From assembly GCA_017477805.1 (NCBI GenBank), contig JAFUUM010000128.1, forward strand, positions 1 to 7,879: a DNA stretch of 7,879 nucleotides, read 5' to 3'. Positions 4,632 to 7,879 of this stretch are shown one piece after another (position 1 is the first letter of the stretch; each line of letters starts with the position of its first letter). Origin of the DNA: Lachnospiraceae bacterium (GTDB lineage Bacteria; Bacillota; Clostridia; Lachnospirales; Lachnospiraceae). The notes beneath the pieces are model-generated. The model was not told the origin of the DNA and ran no database searches. It was given only the letters and a program-made list of their open reading frames with translations. Both the position numbers and the translations under genes were made by a program.

Positions 4632-5561
4632 CTACTTCTTATCTTCTTTGATCTCATCAATGATAAACGGCGGTCTGTTTCTGGAAGCATCCAGCGTCCT
4701 CCAGATGTATTCTCCGATGAGACCAAGCATGATCATGATGAGGCCGAAGCCCAAAAGGACCACGCACATCAGGGAAGCCCAGCCGTCTACGGGGGTTCCC
4801 ACGGTGAATTTTTCTACCAATACGGAGATGATCATGATCACGGCAAGGATATCGAAGATGATACCCATTCCCATCATCATCTGCATGGGTTTGTAGGAAA
4901 AACTCATGATGGAGTCCATCACCAGTTTGATCTTTTTGGACAGGGTCCAGCGGGATTTTCCCACTTCACGGTCCTGACGGACATAGTAGATCACATCCGT
5001 CTGAAAACCGATCCACATAACCTGCAGCGTTAACGAAGAGTTCTTCTCATCCATCAGCTTCAGGACTTCAATGGCTCTGCGGTCGATGAGATAGCCGTCA
5101 CAGCCGCCTGCGGGCATATTCTTGTTGACCATCTTGCGGATCAGAGAGTAATAACGGTTTGCAAAGAAGACCTTAACGGGGTTTTCTTTCCGTTCTTTTC
5201 TGGCGGCCAAAACCACCTTGTTTCCCTTTTTCCAGGACTCCAGCATTTCCAGAATAAGAGTGGAGTCTTCCTGCAGATCGGCCTGCTTGGTCACGGCGCA
5301 GTCGCCGGTACAGACGGAGAGTCCCGCAAGGAGAGCGGAGTGCTCACCGAAATTCCGGGAAAGACGTACGCAGCGGATCTTGGGATCCTTTTCCCGAAGA
5401 GCGTTCATGACTTCCCAGGAGTTATCGCCGGAACCATCGTCCACACAGACGATCTCGTAGTCTTCCAGCTTTGGCAGAACCTTTGCTTTCAGGTCTTCAT
5501 AGAGTGCTTCCAGCGTATCGGAATTATAATAAACCGGAATGATGATCGATAATTTGTACAT
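4632..5561 (-). CDS. GT2 polyprenyl-phosphate glycosyltransferase (DPM1/GtrB/ArnC-like) with two C-terminal membrane helices
   Basis: 309 residues. The GT-A domain starts at MYKLSIIIPVYYNSDTLE and carries the nucleotide-binding DDGS at 41-44. The acceptor-side signature LSRNFGEHSALLAGL follows (67-81). KQADLQED (92-99) corresponds to the usual D-A-D-L-Q segment, with Asp95 kept but Gln93 in place of the first Asp. The C-terminal motif R-x-x-R-E-V-GKSRWTLSKKIKL (195-213) leads into two membrane helices (about 227-249 and 262-285) and the typical IGEYIWR. These enzymes transfer a sugar from a nucleotide donor to undecaprenyl phosphate at the inner face of the membrane. The sugar cannot be named. 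ATG 5559-5561 has AAAGGA (complement of 5569-5574) at 7 nt. It is divergent from a GT-C-like gene that may use its product. Confidence 0.88.
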   Translation of the reverse strand: MYKLSIIIPVYYNSDTLEALYEDLKAKVLPKLEDYEIVCVDDGSGDNSWEVMNALREKDPKIRCVRLSRNFGEHSALLAGLSVCTGDCAVTKQADLQEDSTLILEMLESWKKGNKVVLAARKERKENPVKVFFANRYYSLIRKMVNKNMPAGGCDGYLIDRRAIEVLKLMDEKNSSLTLQVMWIGFQTDVIYYVRQDREVGKSRWTLSKKIKLVMDSIMSFSYKPMQMMMGMGIIFDILAVIMIISVLVEKFTVGTPVDGWASLMCVVLLGFGLIMIMLGLIGEYIWRTLDASRNRPPFIIDEIKEDKK

Positions 5562-5585
5562 ATCCAGATCCTTTGCAATTTTTTA

Positions 5586-5608
5586 GCCTGTTATAGTGTA
5601 TCACAGGC
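5586..5608. promoter_or_regulatory. 23-bp imperfect dyad in the divergent intergenic region
   Basis: GCCTGT-t-ATA-gtg-TAT-c-ACAGGC has 9 matching base pairs around a 3-base centre with one mismatch per arm. It lies between the start of the minus-strand glycosyltransferase and the plus-strand GT-C-like gene. A minus-strand -10-like TATAAC (complement of 5591-5596) falls inside it, with only a weak -35. No T-run follows on either strand, so a repressor site fits better than a terminator. Confidence 0.35.
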
Positions 5609-5638
5609 GGGGAAAAAATGATATAACCGGCTGCTTTG

Positions 5639-5647
5639 TGGTATGAT
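5639..5647 (+). promoter_or_regulatory. Extended -10 promoter abutting the GT-C-like gene
   Basis: TG-G-TATGAT (TG 5639-5640, hexamer 5642-5647) is a strong extended -10. A weak -35-like TGATAT lies 17 nt upstream (5619-5624). The hexamer ends 6 nt before ATG 5654, so RNA synthesis would begin at or next to the start codon and the message would be leaderless. Confidence 0.55.
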
Positions 5648-5653
5648 GATTGC

Positions 5654-7336
5654 ATGAAAAAGATAATGAATAAAAGACTGAGATGGTTTCTGGTGATCGC
5701 AACTGTGATCGTCAGCACCGCCATGGTCTTTATGAATGTGAATTATGATTCGGAATATCAGCTTGCCATGGGACTTCGGCTTCTGAAAGGGGATCTTCCC
5801 GTGCTTCAGATGTGGGAGCCGCATCAGACCTCTGCTTTTTTGTGTGCGATCCTGATGAAGCCCTTTATGGTCCTTACCGGTGGGACGGATGGGATCCTCA
5901 TCTATATCCAGTTCATGGGGCTCTTATTTCGGGTAATCTTGGGACTGTTTATTAACCGTGCCATCAAGCGGGTATCCTCGGAAGAAACGGCATTTTTTGC
6001 ACTCCTCCTTTATGTCCTGACTTCTCCGAAAGAGGTTCTGGTGCCGGAGTTCGGGGATATGCAGCATTACTTCGGGACGCTTTTGCTTCTGTTTTTGGAA
6101 GAATACAGAGTGACCGGGAAGTTCCTGTACGTGATCCTTTCCGCAATCTCATTGTGCCTGCAGGTATTTTCATATCCCTCTGCGGTTTTGGTATATCTTG
6201 CTGCGGTACTGATCCTGTGGAAGATCTCTGACAAAAAAGTCCGGGATATTGGTGTGTTCACCCTTGTCTGCGTGCTGATCGGAGGCGCTTTCATCGGCTA
6301 TCTCTTTACCTATCTGTCGCCGGAAGTCATTGGAAAGATCCTGGATGCCGCTCTCTCTGTGGAGCCTTCTCATACGGTGGCACCCGGTGCGAAGTTCCTG
6401 TCCTACCTCGGGAACGCTGCGGTCTTATCTGGCATGCTTGCAGTCCTCATCCTGGCGGGAGCGATCCTTAGCTTTCTTTTGAAGCGGGATAAGATCTTCG
6501 CAGTATCCGCCGGGGCAGCCATCATGCTGGCTTTTTTGATCTTTTATGTCATCGAAGCGGACAACAGAGGAGCTTACGGCCTGCCCATGCTGTTTACGAT
6601 GGTGCTTGGCTTTGTCCTTCGGAAGAACTGCGATGAAGAAGAATATGCCTTGTATCGTTCGGCATTTTGGATCTCCCTGATCAGCCTTTTTGCAACCATG
6701 ATCCTGACGGATGCGGCCATGCTGCAGTCTATTCCCTATATGCTGATCTTTGTGGGAATTTCGCTGATCCCCATAGGTAATTATCTTCGCAGGCAGGGGG
6801 AGAAGAAGCAGTGGCTGTTCCCTGTTTTTGTCACCGCCTTTTTGACGGTGCTCCTGTTTCGGTGCGTGTACCTTCATATCCCCCTTTACGGAAGAGGCCA
6901 GATCATGTCCCTGCGGGATGAGTACGGCCTGGTGCGTTCCGGCCCTGCCATGGGGATCGTGACGGATGAAGAGGGGGCGGTGAGACAGCGGGACAGTATG
7001 AGAGAGTGGAAGTGGTTTATCCATCCCGGGGACAAGATCTGGATCATCGGCGATCCCGTGGATACCTTGGGGTATCTGTATGAGGATGTGGAAGTGTCCG
7101 CACCCACGGTAATGTCCACCCCGACCTACAACGAGTCCCTGGAGTACTATTTTGAATTGAATCCTGAGAAGATGCCGGATGTTGTGATCCTGTCTTCCGG
7201 TTTTGGAGAACTCATTGCGGAACTGGAAAACAACGAATGGCTGATGAACTGGATCGAAGAAGAATTTCAGCCGGTGCAGGTTAATGACGGATCATATTGG
7301 CGGTTCTATTTCCGGGAAGAAAGAGAGATCGGCTGA
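5654..7336 (+). CDS. Multi-pass GT-C-like membrane glycosyltransferase (GT39-type candidate)
   Basis: 560 residues from ATG 5654. One hydrophobic helix (11-28) is followed by an outside loop with the acidic pair of GT-C enzymes, NYDSEYQLAMGLRLLKGD (30-47; Asp32 and Glu34), then WEPHQTS. Ten or more further hydrophobic segments run to about residue 403. A soluble tail of some 150 residues (about 410-560) follows, with an alternating strand/helix look (KIWIIGDPVD, DVVILSSGFGELI). GT-C enzymes move sugars or other groups from polyprenyl-phosphate donors to acceptors outside the membrane. The divergent DPM1-like gene could make that donor. No Shine-Dalgarno precedes ATG 5654; a TTG at 5636 in the same frame also lacks one. 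The exact family and acceptor are unknown. Confidence 0.72.
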   Translation: MKKIMNKRLRWFLVIATVIVSTAMVFMNVNYDSEYQLAMGLRLLKGDLPVLQMWEPHQTSAFLCAILMKPFMVLTGGTDGILIYIQFMGLLFRVILGLFINRAIKRVSSEETAFFALLLYVLTSPKEVLVPEFGDMQHYFGTLLLLFLEEYRVTGKFLYVILSAISLCLQVFSYPSAVLVYLAAVLILWKISDKKVRDIGVFTLVCVLIGGAFIGYLFTYLSPEVIGKILDAALSVEPSHTVAPGAKFLSYLGNAAVLSGMLAVLILAGAILSFLLKRDKIFAVSAGAAIMLAFLIFYVIEADNRGAYGLPMLFTMVLGFVLRKNCDEEEYALYRSAFWISLISLFATMILTDAAMLQSIPYMLIFVGISLIPIGNYLRRQGEKKQWLFPVFVTAFLTVLLFRCVYLHIPLYGRGQIMSLRDEYGLVRSGPAMGIVTDEEGAVRQRDSMREWKWFIHPGDKIWIIGDPVDTLGYLYEDVEVSAPTVMSTPTYNESLEYYFELNPEKMPDVVILSSGFGELIAELENNEWLMNWIEEEFQPVQVNDGSYWRFYFREEREIG

Positions 7337-7338
7337 CG

Positions 7339-7574
7339 ATGAACGAAAAGGTTTCCTTCGGAAAAGAACTGAAGAGAAAGATCCTGCACCTCATGGCCAT
7401 GTCCGCCGCCATTGTGTGGCTCTACGCATTGGAGGACTGCTTTCGGTCGGTGCTTACCGCCTTTATCTTTGGGGGCTTCTCGGACACCGGGATTTGGATA
7501 CCATCGGATCCGTTTTGGTGTCTGTGTATATGATCTGGTGCGGTATCCGCACCATACGGGAGAATCGGAAATAA
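7339..7574 (+). pseudogene. Short CDF-transporter-like fragment with a -1 frameshift at a G5 run
   Basis: ATG 7339 lies 2 nt after the GT-C-like gene stop. The frame reads MNEKVSFGKELKRKILHLMA, continues through a hydrophobic helix and reaches LEDCFRSVLTAFIFGG, then drifts into a non-natural tail ending at 7533. In another frame the same DNA continues sensibly as LLGHRDLDTIGSVLVSVYMI and WCGIRTIRENRK, ending at TAA 7572-7574. Adding one G to GGGGG (7471-7475) joins both into a smooth 78-residue protein. The joined sequence resembles the helix 4 to helix 5 part of cation diffusion facilitators (D-x-x-x-S-V...LDTIGSVLVSVYMIWCGIR), but is far too short for a full transporter of about 300 residues. 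It may be a remnant, a slip-prone small gene or a sequencing error. The ribosome binding site is weak. Confidence 0.55.
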
Positions 7575-7595
7575 CAGTTTTATGGGGGCGAAAAA

Positions 7596-7879
7596 GTGAA
7601 CACAGAGGATTTCAAGGTATTTAAAGAAAAGATCACGGAAAACTGCTCCAAAGTCATCGTCGGAAAAGAAGAGAAGATCGAGCAGATCTGCATCTGTCTC
7701 ATTGCTTCCGGCCATGTGCTTTTGGAGGATCTTCCCGGTACGGGAAAGACCATGCTGCTTCGGGCATTTGCAAAGAGCATCGGCAGCGATTTTAAGAGGA
7801 TCCAGTTCACACCGGATCTGATGCCTTCTGACCTGACGGGGATTCATTTTTATAACCAGAAGCAGGGAGAATTTGAATT
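7596..7879 (+). CDS. MoxR-family AAA+ ATPase, N-terminal part (cut by the window end)
   Basis: 94 complete codons are visible from GTG 7596; the gene runs off the window. Walker A is LEDLPGTGKT (43-52) and the family hallmark RIQFTPDLMPSDLTG follows (68-82). Upstream is the usual IVGKEEKIEQICICLIASGH. MoxR ATPases act as chaperone-like machines that mature or activate partner proteins and commonly head operons with DUF58 and transglutaminase-like or VWA genes; such partners would lie beyond the right edge. GTG is chosen because the ATG at 7582 stops after five codons in another frame and homology begins right after GTG. The ribosome binding site is a poor GGGGGCG (7584-7590). Walker B and sensor motifs are outside the window. 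Confidence 0.88.
   Translation, partial: MNTEDFKVFKEKITENCSKVIVGKEEKIEQICICLIASGHVLLEDLPGTGKTMLLRAFAKSIGSDFKRIQFTPDLMPSDLTGIHFYNQKQGEFE

Noticed and set aside
5636..5653. TTG start six codons upstream for the GT-C-like gene
   Set aside because: No ribosome binding site, and it overlaps the extended -10 box; the natural hydrophobic N-terminus begins at ATG 5654.
6425..7024. 199-codon open frame on the minus strand
   Set aside because: Lies wholly inside the GT-C-like gene, is His/Lys/Gln-rich without any domain pattern, and is an antisense shadow.
1..7879. tRNA, rRNA, CRISPR arrays and insertion-sequence transposases
   Set aside because: None found: no cloverleaf-like sequence, no regularly spaced direct repeats, and no transposase motif in any frame.

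Overview
The window looks like chromosomal DNA of an anaerobic Gram-positive bacterium of the Clostridia, most likely a Lachnospiraceae-type gut or rumen species. This rests on strong purine-rich ribosome binding sites, a class I cyclic-di-GMP riboswitch, Rho-independent terminators, the end of what looks like a polysaccharide-degrading beta-helix protein, and the gene families present. The genus cannot be fixed from the sequence alone.

Left part (1-1140): the window opens with the last 56 codons of a beta-helix (probably GH28-like) protein. An approximately 128-base stem-forming element follows, then a tiny ORF with a good ribosome binding site that is broken by a stop at codon 3. Facing it on the minus strand is a complete hicA-hicB toxin-antitoxin operon. 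Its promoter carries an 18-bp perfect palindrome exactly between the -35 and -10 boxes, a textbook layout for autorepression.

Middle part (1140-3750): a c-di-GMP-I riboswitch with an intrinsic terminator precedes a secreted three-repeat DUF5648-type protein. Base composition drops sharply inside that gene, so its C-terminal half looks foreign or exchanged. A small unknown four-helix membrane protein follows in the same AT-rich style. After a terminator comes a compact DUF4160-DUF2442 pair whose leader holds three copies of an 8-base motif able to form alternative hairpins. Two nucleotides later begins a GC-rich sugar-phosphate isomerase/epimerase gene, so an accessory cassette seems to have landed directly in front of a metabolic gene. 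The stretch from about 174 to 3480 reads as an accessory region between ordinary host genes.

Right part (4590-7879): a bidirectional terminator separates the epimerase from a convergent DPM1/GtrB-like polyprenyl-phosphate glycosyltransferase (minus strand). Divergent from it is a large multi-pass GT-C-like membrane protein. These two could be donor synthase and donor user in surface-glycan decoration. The GT-C gene has an extended -10 box ending 6 nt before its ATG and no Shine-Dalgarno, which suggests a leaderless mRNA. Downstream are a short ORF resembling a piece of a CDF cation transporter, frameshifted at a run of five Gs, and the start of a MoxR-family AAA+ ATPase cut by the window end.

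The best candidate for an undescribed system is the c-di-GMP-controlled, apparently chimeric DUF5648 secreted protein plus its small membrane-protein neighbour.
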